Assembly: GCF_002211765.1 (NCBI RefSeq)
Contig: NZ_CP022133.1
Coordinates: forward strand, 2,170,001-2,234,000
DNA: 64,000 nt
DNA from: Idiomarina piscisalsi
GTDB taxonomy: Bacteria; Pseudomonadota; Gammaproteobacteria; Enterobacterales; Alteromonadaceae
Direction of reading: 5' to 3'
This document shows, piece after piece, positions 46,475 through 56,465 of the stretch (position 1 is its first letter; each line of letters opens with the position of its first letter). The notes under the pieces are model-generated. The model worked only from the letters and a program-made list of their open reading frames with translations, was not told the DNA's origin and made no database searches. Made by a program: the position numbers and the translations under genes.

Positions 46475-48616
46475 ATGAAGCGGTTTTGGCTTTTTATAAT
46501 TTTGAGCTTTGCGTTATCTAGTGCCGGAGTCATTTGGTTTGCAGAAAACCAACATGCCCAGACGGTTGAAGCTCGTAAGCGCACGGCAACAGAGCGATTG
46601 GGTAAGTTGCGAGCCGCACTAGAAGGGCAAGTCAATTCCTCTTTGGTGACTGTGCGCGCCTTACGCGCCGAAATTAAACTTTCCCCGAATATTTCCAGCG
46701 ATCGCTTTGTCGCATTAATGCAGGAGCTCATGACAACGGACCTACCAATCCGCCACGTCGCTCTTGCCCCAAACCTCATCATTCAATATGTGCACCCCCT
46801 TAAAGGCAACAAAGATGCACTGGGGTTTAATTACCGGGATTCAGAGGCTCAGTTTGCCGGAGTGCAAAAAGCCATTGAAAATGGTGACGTGGTCATTGAT
46901 GGGCCGGTTCAGTTGGTCCAGGGGGGATTAGCGCTCATAGCACGTGCTCCGGTGGTTATTGATAACAACTTATGGGGAGTTATCGCTGTTGTCATTCAAA
47001 TTGACGAATTGATGGAAAACAGCGGCGTTAACGCCAGTAATGGTATTTATACAAGCGCTTTAGCTAAGGTATCAGAGTCCGGCAAACGGGATTTTGAATT
47101 TGGTGATCCATCGGTCTGGAATAAAAATCATGTGACCAGTAATGTCGTTCTGACCTCCGGTCGCTGGTTACTCGCAACAGCCCCGATAAGCGGAGGCTGG
47201 GTCTCCCGGGGGCCGCTTTACTGGAGTATTGTTAGCATAGGACTGCTATTAGCGTTAATCATGAACGCTTTTATGTACTACTTGCTTCATACACAGGTGA
47301 GGCTCCGCGCCGCTCTCAAAACGATAGATGAGCAAGCCAACTTTGATTCGCTAACTCAATTACACAACCGCCGCTCTTTCATTAAACAATTAAACCGTTT
47401 AACGAGTAAAGACTCAAAATACAACAGCTTTGCCGTACTATTTATCGACCTCGATCATTTTAAAGAAGTGAATGACAGCTTAGGCCATGACTTTGGAGAC
47501 GAGTTACTAAAAGTTGCTGGTTCGCGTTTAAAGCAGCAACTTAGGACGGAAGACTTTATCGCTCGGTTGGGTGGTGATGAGTTCGTCGTGGTGATTAATC
47601 GCCTTAAATCAAAAGAGGTCATTAACCAATTAGCCCTCAAACTTAATAGTGCGTTAACCAAACCGTTCCTGTTAAAACACAGCCAAACACAAACGTCTTG
47701 TAGCATTGGCATTGCCTTGTATCCCGATGATGGCCTTAATACAGAGCAATTACTTAAGAACGCTGACCTGGCAATGTACGCAGCAAAAGCCGCCGGTCGC
47801 CGTACCCATTACTTCTTTAATGACGAATTACGCCAACGCACCGAGCATCAAAACTCCATACATAACCGCATGCGTCTTGGGTTAAAAAATAACGAGTTCC
47901 GTTTGGTGTACCAACCTATTGTTAATTTGACCAACGGAAAAATAGAAAAATGCGAAGCGCTCTTACGCTGGACAGATGATAACGGCGATACGGTATCTCC
48001 TGCTGAATTCATTCCCGTCGCTGAGAGTACGGGGTTAATACACGAGCTTGGTCAATTTGTTCTGGAGCAGGCATGTGCCGATTGGAGTTTATTGCATAAG
48101 GGCAACATGCGTATCGGCTTATCTATTAACCGATCCGAACGCGAACTAAACGACCTAAACGCAGCAAAACAATGGCTTGAATGTATTAGCCAGCACCAAT
48201 TACCAACGGAAAAAGTAACGTTTGAAATTACTGAGTCACTGCTTATGAGCAACAAGCAGCGGCAAATCCAAATTCTTCACTACTTACGCTCCCACGGCGT
48301 GAAAATAGCCATCGACGACTTCGGTACAGGTTATTCAAGCATTAATTACTTACAACGTTATCCGGTTGACTATCTTAAAATTGACCGCAGTTTTTTGAAT
48401 AACGCACCAGAGAATCGGATTCAAGTGGCGTTAACTGAAGCGCTATTGCGTGTCGCCCGAGCTCTGGATATTGATGTCATTGCGGAGGGGGTGGAAAACA
48501 AAGCGCAGTGGGAGTTCTTGCAACGCCAGCAATGCGATTTTGCACAAGGCTTTTACATCAGCCATGGCTTGAGCCTCGACGAACTTATTACTTTCCTGAA
48601 AAAGTGGCAGTTCTAG
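46475..48616 (+). CDS. Membrane GGDEF-EAL protein with CHASE-like sensor
   Basis: Cyclic-di-GMP turnover enzyme. Residues 5-25 and about 250-270 are membrane spans, bounding a periplasmic CHASE-like domain (GLALIARAPVVIDNNLWGV). GGDEF follows with LGGDEFVVVI at about residue 366 and an upstream RTED matching the RxxD inhibitory site. The EAL domain has CEALLRW, FEITESLL, IDDFGTGYSS, LKIDRSF and AEGVE, so both catalytic sites look intact. ATG 46475 follows AAGG; the TTG at 46469 is less likely. Net activity cannot be read from sequence. It is divergent from mraZ. Confidence 0.9.
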   Translation: MKRFWLFIILSFALSSAGVIWFAENQHAQTVEARKRTATERLGKLRAALEGQVNSSLVTVRALRAEIKLSPNISSDRFVALMQELMTTDLPIRHVALAPNLIIQYVHPLKGNKDALGFNYRDSEAQFAGVQKAIENGDVVIDGPVQLVQGGLALIARAPVVIDNNLWGVIAVVIQIDELMENSGVNASNGIYTSALAKVSESGKRDFEFGDPSVWNKNHVTSNVVLTSGRWLLATAPISGGWVSRGPLYWSIVSIGLLLALIMNAFMYYLLHTQVRLRAALKTIDEQANFDSLTQLHNRRSFIKQLNRLTSKDSKYNSFAVLFIDLDHFKEVNDSLGHDFGDELLKVAGSRLKQQLRTEDFIARLGGDEFVVVINRLKSKEVINQLALKLNSALTKPFLLKHSQTQTSCSIGIALYPDDGLNTEQLLKNADLAMYAAKAAGRRTHYFFNDELRQRTEHQNSIHNRMRLGLKNNEFRLVYQPIVNLTNGKIEKCEALLRWTDDNGDTVSPAEFIPVAESTGLIHELGQFVLEQACADWSLLHKGNMRIGLSINRSERELNDLNAAKQWLECISQHQLPTEKVTFEITESLLMSNKQRQIQILHYLRSHGVKIAIDDFGTGYSSINYLQRYPVDYLKIDRSFLNNAPENRIQVALTEALLRVARALDIDVIAEGVENKAQWEFLQRQQCDFAQGFYISHGLSLDELITFLKKWQF

Positions 48617-48644
48617 TAGAATCAGGCAACGACATAAGAAAAGA

Positions 48645-48998
<354 letters not shown>

Positions 48999-49005
48999 GC
49001 GACGG

Positions 49006-49034
49006 ATTCTACGCTGTGTCGTCCACTAACTCAA
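49006..49034 (-). promoter_or_regulatory. Probable rnpB promoter overlapping the rsmI stop
   Basis: TTGAGT (49029-49034) and TAGAAT (49006-49011) on the minus strand are 17 bases apart, and the RNA would start about 8 bases later, at the rnpB 5' end. The -35 box covers the rsmI stop codon. Confidence 0.6.
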
Positions 49035-49882
49035 TCGTTGTTTTTCTGGCTGAGTGCCCACTGATACAACTCGTTTTTACGCTCACCGTGGAGCTTCGCA
49101 CATAATGCAGCGGCTTTTTTCAACGGCAGCTCTTCAAGCAATATTTGCAACGTTCGTTTCGCATCCTCTCCAGGACCAGAGGTTTCCTTTGGCGCTTCAA
49201 AAGGTTCCACTAACAGGACCATTTCACCACGCTGTTGATTTGGGTCGTCAGTTAGGCGCTTGACGAGCTCACTCGCCGAGCCCGTTAAATACGTTTCAAA
49301 CTGTTTGGTTAGCTCTCGCGCTAACACCACTTTCCGGTCTTCCTGAAAAATTTCTCGCATATCCTCAAGGGTATGGAGAATACGGTGCGGACTTTCATAA
49401 AACACCAATGTCCTCACCACAGTCGCTAAACTTTCCAGTGTCGCACGACGCTGCGTTGGCTTCGATGGTAAAAAACCTTCGAACTGAAAGCTATCCGTTG
49501 GAAGGCCGGCACCAGACAATGCAACCGTCAGTGCACACGCACCCGGTAAAGACGTGACTTTTACATTCTGCTGTCGACACAAGTTCACCAGCGCATAGCC
49601 CGGATCACTGATCAACGGCGTACCCGCATCAGACACCAACGCGATAGAATCGCCTCCTTTCACACGTTCAATAAGCTGTTCAGCTTTTGCTTTTTCATTA
49701 TGATCGTGAAATGCAAATACGGGAACTTGTATTCCATAGTGCTCAAGTAATTTACGGGTATGACGTGTGTCTTCCGCGGCAATTGCATCAACTTCCCTGA
49801 ACACCGATAGTGCCCGTTCAGTAATATCAGAGAGGTTTCCAATTGGTGTGGGTACAATATAGAGTGTGCCCGTATCCGACAT
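49031..49882 (-). CDS. rsmI: 16S rRNA 2'-O-ribose C1402 methyltransferase RsmI
   Basis: Methylates the ribose of C1402 in 16S rRNA, the same base as RsmH. The SAM-dependent tetrapyrrole methylase fold is shown by LYIVPTPIGNLSDIT, AEDTRHTRKLL, ALVSDAGTPLISDPG and PGACALTVALSGAGL. ATG 49882 (MSDTGTLY) gives 283 aa, close to E. coli (286). The frame upstream to 49912 is probably not translated. Divergent from lpoA, the usual arrangement. Confidence 0.96.
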   Translation of the reverse strand: MSDTGTLYIVPTPIGNLSDITERALSVFREVDAIAAEDTRHTRKLLEHYGIQVPVFAFHDHNEKAKAEQLIERVKGGDSIALVSDAGTPLISDPGYALVNLCRQQNVKVTSLPGACALTVALSGAGLPTDSFQFEGFLPSKPTQRRATLESLATVVRTLVFYESPHRILHTLEDMREIFQEDRKVVLARELTKQFETYLTGSASELVKRLTDDPNQQRGEMVLLVEPFEAPKETSGPGEDAKRTLQILLEELPLKKAAALCAKLHGERKNELYQWALSQKNND

Positions 49883-49943
49883 AAGAGTGCCTTCGTTTGT
49901 GTCCATGTGCAATGCGGTTTATAGTATCACCGAATAGTCGTCA

Positions 49944-51827
49944 ATGCGGAATCTTACTGTGTTTAAAGCGTATCGTTTTGTTTATATCGCCATTATTGCC
50001 TGCTTTGCTCTGACACAATGCACGTCAGCGCCTAAACGCACCCAGGCGCCGCAAGAGCGTCCGGACGTTCAACAGCAAACTCTTGATTTAGAAGACGCTA
50101 AACGTTCCGCCGATTGGCTCGATGACGCTTGGCAGGCTTCCAATGACATCGCTAAAAACTCGGCTCTTGTGCAGGCAGCATTAACCCTACAAGATGAAAA
50201 GCAATGGCAAAAGTCAGCAGCAATACTGTCCCGCTTAGATAAAAGCCAACTCACTAACGATGCAAACCGCTATTATCGTTTGGCTAAGGGTCGTTGGTAC
50301 GCGCACAATGAGCAATGGTCTTTGGTTTACGACGTTCTGAACGGGCTTCCCGAACGTTTCACTCAAAAAGAATACAAACGTTTAACCCTTGAATTGCTTG
50401 CGTTTGCCGCCAGCGAGAGGAAGCAGTACTGGCAAGCGCTGATATGGCAAGTGGAAGCCCAACGCTATTCCGACGACCCCTCACCGCAATTGTTATGGCA
50501 GACAGCTCGCTGGGTTACCCAATCGCAACTGCCGGAAGCGCGCCCCAGAGACCTGATTTTAGCGGGTTGGTGGCGGCTCATTGATAATCACCACCAGGCA
50601 ATGACATCGCCGGAGTCTTTCGCAAGGTTACTGGATAACTGGCAAAACAGTTTTCCGAATCATCCTGCACAAGAACTGGTTCGCTCATGGAAACAGGCGA
50701 ATAGTGAACAGGCTGAACCGGAAATGAACACAGCTAAAACCATTGCGGTATTGCTGCCACTGTCCGGTCAATATGAAGCTCAAGGTTTGGCCGTGCGCGA
50801 CGGTATCATTGCAAAGGTCAGTGAAAGCACCTCGTCTGAACTGGTCTTTATTGATACAAATGCATTAAGCTTCGAACAACAGCAGTCAAAAGTACAAGAG
50901 CTAAAGCCGGCCGGCATTATTGGGCCCCTTTTAAAAGAGTCTGTTACTCATTGGGTCAACCAGACAAATTCAGCGATTCCTCAAGTATTCCTTAATCAAC
51001 TTGACAACAATACACCTCAATCGGCTGAAGGCGACACAGCCCTTTTCTTTGCACTAAACCCTGAAACAGAAGCAGAGCAAGCGTCGGAATTTATGAGTTC
51101 GGCATCGAGCCAAACTAAGCGTCCGCTGGTCCTGGCCGCAGACACGCCAAGTTCAAAGCGAATGGTTGAACGATACAAGGCAAGCTGGTCAGGTATTAAT
51201 GAGCCTTCAGTCAGCTTATTTAGTCAGCGCGATGACATGAAGTCGGCGGTTGAAACGTCGCTGGGGCTTATTGGCAGTAAAGAACGTATTCGCGCAGTAA
51301 AAATTGCGGCAGGTAAAATCATCGTTGACGAGCAAGAGCGGAGTCGCCGTGATATAAGTGGTATTTACTTGCCGGGTAATCTCCAACAAGTTCGTCTGTT
51401 AAAACCCTTTATTGATGTAAGTATATCACCGTTTGCTCAGCGTATTCTGGTTTACGGAACCTCATCTGCGCATGAGCTCAGCAATCAACTGGGCGACAAC
51501 GATTTGAACGGTCTCATATTTTCCGAGACTCCTTGGCTAGTTCAAAATAATGGGAAAAATGTGCTACTTAATCAATGGCTTGAGGCTCGCCCTGGGTGGG
51601 GTCTGTCGCAAGCCAGATTAGCGGCTATGGGCTACGACAGTGTCGACTTAGTACAGCGTCTGACTATCATGCAACGCATGCCGGGGACGCAATTGAACGG
51701 TCTAAGCGGTACCCTGAATGTGGAGCAACAAATTGTGCAGAGGCAGTTACAATGGGCTGCATTTAGAAATGGACGTCTGACCGTATTAGAGGAACAGCCC
51801 AGTGCAGGAAAAAGTCGCAGGCAATAA
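49944..51827 (+). CDS. lpoA: Penicillin-binding protein activator LpoA
   Basis: Outer-membrane lipoprotein that activates PBP1a. A signal peptide (about residues 1-26) ends at the lipobox FALTQC, then comes a TPR-like helical region (to about 255), and the C-terminal part resembles a periplasmic binding fold (IAVLLPLSGQYEAQGLAVRDG). 627 aa, close to E. coli (678). Next to yraN and diaA as in E. coli. Confidence 0.93.
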   Translation: MRNLTVFKAYRFVYIAIIACFALTQCTSAPKRTQAPQERPDVQQQTLDLEDAKRSADWLDDAWQASNDIAKNSALVQAALTLQDEKQWQKSAAILSRLDKSQLTNDANRYYRLAKGRWYAHNEQWSLVYDVLNGLPERFTQKEYKRLTLELLAFAASERKQYWQALIWQVEAQRYSDDPSPQLLWQTARWVTQSQLPEARPRDLILAGWWRLIDNHHQAMTSPESFARLLDNWQNSFPNHPAQELVRSWKQANSEQAEPEMNTAKTIAVLLPLSGQYEAQGLAVRDGIIAKVSESTSSELVFIDTNALSFEQQQSKVQELKPAGIIGPLLKESVTHWVNQTNSAIPQVFLNQLDNNTPQSAEGDTALFFALNPETEAEQASEFMSSASSQTKRPLVLAADTPSSKRMVERYKASWSGINEPSVSLFSQRDDMKSAVETSLGLIGSKERIRAVKIAAGKIIVDEQERSRRDISGIYLPGNLQQVRLLKPFIDVSISPFAQRILVYGTSSAHELSNQLGDNDLNGLIFSETPWLVQNNGKNVLLNQWLEARPGWGLSQARLAAMGYDSVDLVQRLTIMQRMPGTQLNGLSGTLNVEQQIVQRQLQWAAFRNGRLTVLEEQPSAGKSRRQ

Positions 51828-52152
51828 AGCCGAAGCGTTGGCGAAAACGTTTCTGTCTCAACATGACATCGATACCATACAGGAAAATTATCGAATTGAC
51901 GGCGGTGAGGTTGACCTCATCGCGAGAGACAAAAACTACTGGGTATTTGTTGAAGTGAAGTATCGGACGAATGAAAAGTTTGCGTCAATTCTGGAACAAA
52001 TCACTCCCCAACAATGTCGTAGAATTCGCTATACTGCGCGCCATTATTTAATGACTCATAATATCGATGAACACACCTCTGCCATTCGGTTTGATGTGAT
52101 TGGTATTAGCGGAAGCTCTACTGAAATAGAATGGATTAAGGACGCATTTTAA
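51802..52152 (+). CDS. yraN: YraN/UPF0102 nuclease-like protein
   Basis: 116-aa member of UPF0102, which has a restriction-like nuclease fold. GGEVDLIARDKNYWVFVEVK carries the acidic and EVK residues. It starts at a GTG overlapping lpoA by 26 bases. The role in the cell is unknown. Confidence 0.9.
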   Translation: MQEKVAGNKAEALAKTFLSQHDIDTIQENYRIDGGEVDLIARDKNYWVFVEVKYRTNEKFASILEQITPQQCRRIRYTARHYLMTHNIDEHTSAIRFDVIGISGSSTEIEWIKDAF

Positions 52153-52154
52153 CA

Positions 52155-52697
52155 ATGATGACTGACGAGTCTGTAAAAGCGCTTTTTACACAGAGCATTC
52201 AAACCCAAATATCAGCAGTTGAAAGTCTTTCTGAAGACATGCGGGGAACTGTTGAATTGCTTGTTGGGCATTTGCTTAATGGCCAACGTGTTTTTATCTC
52301 AGGAACCGATACAAGCAGCTCGTTAGCCGATCATTTTGTACACTTAATGACAGAAGGAATGAAGTTGGAGCGTCCTCCTTTTCCTGTCATGAGCTTGTCT
52401 GCCAATCCCAAAAAGCAACTGGCGGCACTTGGTCAGTCGGGGGATATACTACTGGTTATTGCGGATAAAGATTCAGAACAACTGACCGGCGTCATGGAAA
52501 GTGCGATTAGCCGGGAGATGATCATTATTGCACTAACTGGCGAAGGAAACGAGTTAGTATCAGGGTTACTCGGGCCTAACGATGTTGAGCTGCGCGTCCC
52601 AAGTTTAAACGCAGCCAGAGTGCTAGAAACACAGTTATTCATACTGCACAGCCTGTGCGAGCAAATTGAGTCGACTATTTTTCCTGAGGAGCATTAA
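52155..52697 (+). CDS. diaA: DnaA initiator-associating protein DiaA (short)
   Basis: SIS-domain protein that helps DnaA assemble at oriC. 180 aa start MMTDESVKALFTQSIQTQI and end SLCEQIESTIFPEEH, close to E. coli DiaA (196 aa). About 16 residues before the GDILLVIADKDS strand are missing relative to E. coli, and the E. coli GNGTSAANAQHF loop reads GTDTSSSLADHF. It sits in the lpoA-yraN-diaA-dolP order. Confidence 0.9.
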   Translation: MMTDESVKALFTQSIQTQISAVESLSEDMRGTVELLVGHLLNGQRVFISGTDTSSSLADHFVHLMTEGMKLERPPFPVMSLSANPKKQLAALGQSGDILLVIADKDSEQLTGVMESAISREMIIIALTGEGNELVSGLLGPNDVELRVPSLNAARVLETQLFILHSLCEQIESTIFPEEH

Positions 52698-52698
52698 G

Positions 52699-53277
52699 AT
52701 GGTGAGTCAAAGTCGTCATAGTTTAATTATTGCAGCACTTTGTTTAGGTCTCCTTCAAGGCTGCGCCGCAGTAGCTGTTGGTGCCGCTGCCGTAGGAGTT
52801 AGCTCTGCCAGCGATCCTCGCACTATTGGCACACAAATCGATGATCAAACCATTGAAATGAAAGCCAACGCTAAATTAGGTAATGAAGAAAGACTCAATA
52901 AAGCGCGAGTGGTTGCAGTGAGTTATAACAACAATGTCCTTCTTATTGGGCAGGCACCGACAGAAGCGTTGAAGCGCCTTGCTGAAGAGACCATTCGCGA
53001 TACCAACGGCATTAATCAGATATTTAATCAAATTCGCATTGGCTCTAAAGCAAGCGCAGGGGTGTTAGCCGGCGATAGCTGGATAACCAGTAAAATTAAG
53101 CTAAAGTTCGCCAGTAACGACGCCGTACCAGCCACTAGTATTAAGGTAGTGACTGAGAACGCGGAAGTTTTCTTATTAGGTAATGTCACTCAGCAACAGG
53201 CAAATGCGGCTATAGAAATAGCCAGAAATGTTGATGGTGTAGAAAGGGTCATTAAGGCATTAACAATAAAGGGTTAA
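52699..53277 (+). CDS. dolP: BON-domain lipoprotein DolP (YraP)
   Basis: Outer-membrane lipoprotein linked to envelope integrity. 192 aa: signal peptide with lipobox GLLQGC (about residue 22), then two BON domains (about 50-115 and 125-190; VLLIGQAPTEALKRLAEETI and VFLLGNVTQQQANAAIEIAR). ATG 52699 follows GAGGA; the longer frame lies in diaA. Confidence 0.93.
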   Translation: MVSQSRHSLIIAALCLGLLQGCAAVAVGAAAVGVSSASDPRTIGTQIDDQTIEMKANAKLGNEERLNKARVVAVSYNNNVLLIGQAPTEALKRLAEETIRDTNGINQIFNQIRIGSKASAGVLAGDSWITSKIKLKFASNDAVPATSIKVVTENAEVFLLGNVTQQQANAAIEIARNVDGVERVIKALTIKG

Positions 53278-53289
53278 TACCTTAACACT

Positions 53290-53721
53290 TTATTTTACAA
53301 CTTTCAGATGACTGCGCTTTTTAGGCTTATCTGAGCTGCCGTCACTGCTCTCCTTTGACGAAGACGTTGACGCTTCAGCTTCTTCGTCAAGTTCAGGCAT
53401 ATTGTCAAGCTCAGGCTCTGCTTCGAACATGGCGCCAGCGCCATTTTCACGCGCATAAATCGCTAACGCCGCGGTCATAGGAACAACAACCTGCATCGGC
53501 TTTCCACCAAAGCGGGCGTTAAACCTAACTTCAGCATCACCCAACTGCAATCCTTGTACTGCAGATGACGATATATTGAGAACTATTTGTCCGTCGCTAA
53601 CGAAGTTTTGAGGCACGACCGTCCCCACAATAGTAGCGTCAACCACCAAATGGGGAGTGAGCTCATTGTCAACGATCCACTCATACAGTGCCCGCAATAA
53701 GTAAGGACGTTTCGGTGTCAT
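53290..53721 (-). CDS. sspB: ClpXP adaptor SspB
   Basis: Adaptor that carries ssrA-tagged proteins to ClpXP. 143 aa: substrate-binding fold (MTPKRPYLLRALYEWIVDN), then an acidic Ser-rich linker and a C-terminal SHLKVVK that docks on ClpX. ATG 53721 follows AGGAGG. Located after sspA, convergent with dolP. Confidence 0.95.
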   Translation of the reverse strand: MTPKRPYLLRALYEWIVDNELTPHLVVDATIVGTVVPQNFVSDGQIVLNISSSAVQGLQLGDAEVRFNARFGGKPMQVVVPMTAALAIYARENGAGAMFEAEPELDNMPELDEEAEASTSSSKESSDGSSDKPKKRSHLKVVK

Positions 53722-53760
53722 CGTTACTTCCTCCACCTTTGAAGCAAATGGTCGCGTTTA

Positions 53761-54384
53761 TTAAGCGCGCGCAAGCTCTCTTTCAGCTTCAGTCAAAGAG
53801 TCCTGGAACGTCTTACGCTCAAACAGGCGCACCATATATTGTTTGATTTCTTTCGCTCCCTGACCTTCCAGCTCAATGCCATATGCCGGCAAGCGCCAAA
53901 GTAGCGGTGCAAGGTAGCAATCGACTAAGCTGAACTCTTCACTCATGAAGTAAGGTGCGTCAGCGAAAACAGGCGCCAACGACAGAATGCCTTCTTTCAA
54001 CTCTTGCTTAGCTTGTGCATCACCATCCGCTATTTTGTCCGCTAACGAGTACCAATCTCTCTCGATACGGTACATCATTAAACGGCTAGTGCCTCGTGCG
54101 ACAGGGTAAACCGGCATAAGCGGCGGGTGTGGGAAACGCTCATCCAAATACTCCATAATGATTTGTGCGTTATAAAGCACTAAATCACGGTCAACAAGCG
54201 TGGGCGCCGCCTCGGGATATGGATTAAGCTGCAATAGATCTTCCGGTGTATAGTCTTCCGTCACAAACGTGATTTCAACACCAACACCTTTTTCAGCCAA
54301 AACCAAACGCACCTGATGACTTTTTAAATCATCTTTTCCTGAATATAACGTCATTACTGAGCGTTTATTTGCTGTTACAGCCAT
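53761..54384 (-). CDS. sspA: Stringent starvation protein SspA
   Basis: GST-fold RNA polymerase-associated protein that acts in stationary phase and stress. 207 aa starting MAVTANKRSVMTLYSGKDD, with the thioredoxin-like part to about residue 85 (NPYPEAAPTLVDRDLVLYNA) and an all-helical rest. A terminator hairpin separates it from petC. Confidence 0.96.
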   Translation of the reverse strand: MAVTANKRSVMTLYSGKDDLKSHQVRLVLAEKGVGVEITFVTEDYTPEDLLQLNPYPEAAPTLVDRDLVLYNAQIIMEYLDERFPHPPLMPVYPVARGTSRLMMYRIERDWYSLADKIADGDAQAKQELKEGILSLAPVFADAPYFMSEEFSLVDCYLAPLLWRLPAYGIELEGQGAKEIKQYMVRLFERKTFQDSLTEAERELARA

Positions 54385-54410
54385 TCCTTTCTCCAGATAA
54401 TATCAACGGC

Positions 54411-54434
54411 AAAAGGGTGGCAAGCCACCCTTTT
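54411..54434 (-). terminator. Terminator after petABC
   Basis: AAAAGGGTGGC (54411-54421) pairs with GCCACCCTTTT (54424-54434) and, read on the minus strand, ends in TTTT. It lies 32 bases past the petC stop. The stem is symmetrical. Confidence 0.7.
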
Positions 54435-54465
54435 AAACTCCGCTTTTGCGGACAAACAGACCCAA

Positions 54466-55200
54466 TTACTTAAGATCTTTCCAAAACTCTTTTTTCAAGA
54501 ACCAGGCTAAAAGCGTAAATATAAGTAGGAATCCGAATACAAACCATCCAATACGACGTTGCTCTAATAGCATTGGCTCGCCCATGTAAACCAGGAACGA
54601 GGTCAAATCAAGCGCCGCCTGATCATATTCGCTCTCTGATAAGCGACCGCTACCATCGGTTTTAATTCCTACATAAACGTCCTTCATCTTCCCGTCGATC
54701 ATACGTTCTTCGTATGTTTTCTCCGGTACACCTTGAAGCTCTTGCAATACGTGCGGCATGCCCACATTCGGGAACACGGCATTATTCACACCAAACGGAC
54801 GGCTGTCGTCTGTATAGAACGAACGCAGATACGTATATATCCAATCCGCTCCACGTACACGAGCCACGTTGGTTAAATCCGGTGCTGCAGTGCCGAACCA
54901 GTTAGATGCTGCTTCGGTGCTCATATTATTGGTAATACGATCACCCGCTTTTTGACCAGTAAACTGCAGGTTTTCTTCACCCAGCTCCTGTGGAATGCCA
55001 AGATCTTCAAAGGTTCGGTTATAACGATGATACTGCAATTGGTGACAACCCAAGCAGTAATTCATGTATAACTGTGCGCCACGTTGCAGTGATGCTTTAT
55101 CGTGCAGGTCAACCTCAGCTTCGTCCAAAGGTACGGTTGGACCCGCCGCGAAAACCAGCGACGGGACCAAAGTCATAAGAGCGATTAACAATTTTTTCAT
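54466..55200 (-). CDS. petC: Ubiquinol-cytochrome c reductase, cytochrome c1
   Basis: Haem c1 subunit of the bc1 complex. 244 aa with an N-terminal signal (about residues 1-18), the haem motif CLGCHQ (about 49-54), a proximal PNVGMPHVLQEL with the axial Met, and a C-terminal membrane anchor (IGWFVFGFLLIFTLLAWFL). It overlaps petB by 4 bases. Confidence 0.95.
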   Translation of the reverse strand: MKKLLIALMTLVPSLVFAAGPTVPLDEAEVDLHDKASLQRGAQLYMNYCLGCHQLQYHRYNRTFEDLGIPQELGEENLQFTGQKAGDRITNNMSTEAASNWFGTAAPDLTNVARVRGADWIYTYLRSFYTDDSRPFGVNNAVFPNVGMPHVLQELQGVPEKTYEERMIDGKMKDVYVGIKTDGSGRLSESEYDQAALDLTSFLVYMGEPMLLEQRRIGWFVFGFLLIFTLLAWFLKKEFWKDLK

Positions 55201-56465
55201 TTCGACGTCACCCTTTCTGGAACCGGTTTCGTCTTCTCACGTTTACTGTAAAACCACAGTAACCCGAAGAAAGCGAAGTATAGGAACGTAAATATTTGCG
55301 CAAAAATAGTCGCTACAGGCGTCGCTGGCTGAGTACCTAAATAGCCAAGCACAATGAAGCTAATCGCAAATACGGTTAAGTTCAGTTTGTGCAATACGCT
55401 ACGGAAGCGAATTGAGCGAACTTTACCACGATCTATCCATGGCAACAGCGCCAGGAAAACAATCGCTGCGAACATTAAAATAACGCCGAATAACTTGTCG
55501 GGTACCGCACGCAAAATTGCGTAGAACGGAGTGAAATACCAAACAGGCGCAATATGCTCTGGTGTCTTCAGAGGGTTCGCTGGCTCAAAGTTTGGTGGCT
55601 CCAGGAAAAATCCGCCCATTTCCGGATTAAAGAAAATGACGTAGCAGAAAACAAACAGAAACACACCGAAACCGAACATATCTTTAATAATGTAATAAGG
55701 AAAGAACGGTATTGAGTCGACAATGTCTTTCTTACTTGTAAAGCGCTCGTGGAATTTGAATTTTGGTTTTTCTTCGTCAGGCACAGAACCTTTTGGCTTT
55801 TTAGTATCAATCCCATCAGGGTTGTTTGAGCCAACTTCGTGCAACGCGACAATGTGTAAAAACACCAAAATAACCAGCACTAATGGCAATGCAATAACAT
55901 GCAATGCGAAGAATCGGTTCAGGGTTGCGCCGGAAATAACGTAGTCACCACGAATCCATAATGTCAGGTCGTCACCGATAACCGGGATGGCGCCAAACAA
56001 TGAAATGATGACCTGTGCACCCCAGTAGGACATTTGTCCCCAAGGCAATAAGTAACCCATGAAGGCTTCTGCCATAAGTACCAGGAAGATGAACATACCG
56101 AACAACCAGATAAGCTCTCTGGGCTTCTGGTACGAACCGTACATCATGCCGCGGAACATATGCAGATAGACAACGACGAAGAACGCGGAAGCACCGGTTG
56201 AGTGCATGTAACGCAATAACCAGCCGTATTCAACGTCACGCATAATGTATTCAACTGACGCAAACGCACCTTCGGCACTTGGTACATAATTCATTGTCAG
56301 CCAAACACCGGTCAGTATTTGGTTAATAAGAACTATTGTTGCCAAAAAACCAAAAACATACCACATATTGAAGTTTTTTGGAGCTGGGTACTGCGCCAGG
56401 TGGATGTTCCAGGTTTTTGTCATTGGGATGCGAGCATCCATCCACTCTACAAATCGCTTAAACAT
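55197..56465 (-). CDS. petB: Ubiquinol-cytochrome c reductase, cytochrome b
   Basis: Quinol-oxidising membrane core of complex III. 422 aa with eight or nine spans; His ligands lie in YMHSTGASAFFVVVYLHMFR and RFFALHVIALPLVLVILVFLH (about residues 86 and 190). PVWYFTPFYAILRAVPDK (the PEWY-type loop as PVWY) is present. It starts one base after the petA end. Confidence 0.96.
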   Translation of the reverse strand: MFKRFVEWMDARIPMTKTWNIHLAQYPAPKNFNMWYVFGFLATIVLINQILTGVWLTMNYVPSAEGAFASVEYIMRDVEYGWLLRYMHSTGASAFFVVVYLHMFRGMMYGSYQKPRELIWLFGMFIFLVLMAEAFMGYLLPWGQMSYWGAQVIISLFGAIPVIGDDLTLWIRGDYVISGATLNRFFALHVIALPLVLVILVFLHIVALHEVGSNNPDGIDTKKPKGSVPDEEKPKFKFHERFTSKKDIVDSIPFFPYYIIKDMFGFGVFLFVFCYVIFFNPEMGGFFLEPPNFEPANPLKTPEHIAPVWYFTPFYAILRAVPDKLFGVILMFAAIVFLALLPWIDRGKVRSIRFRSVLHKLNLTVFAISFIVLGYLGTQPATPVATIFAQIFTFLYFAFFGLLWFYSKREKTKPVPERVTSK

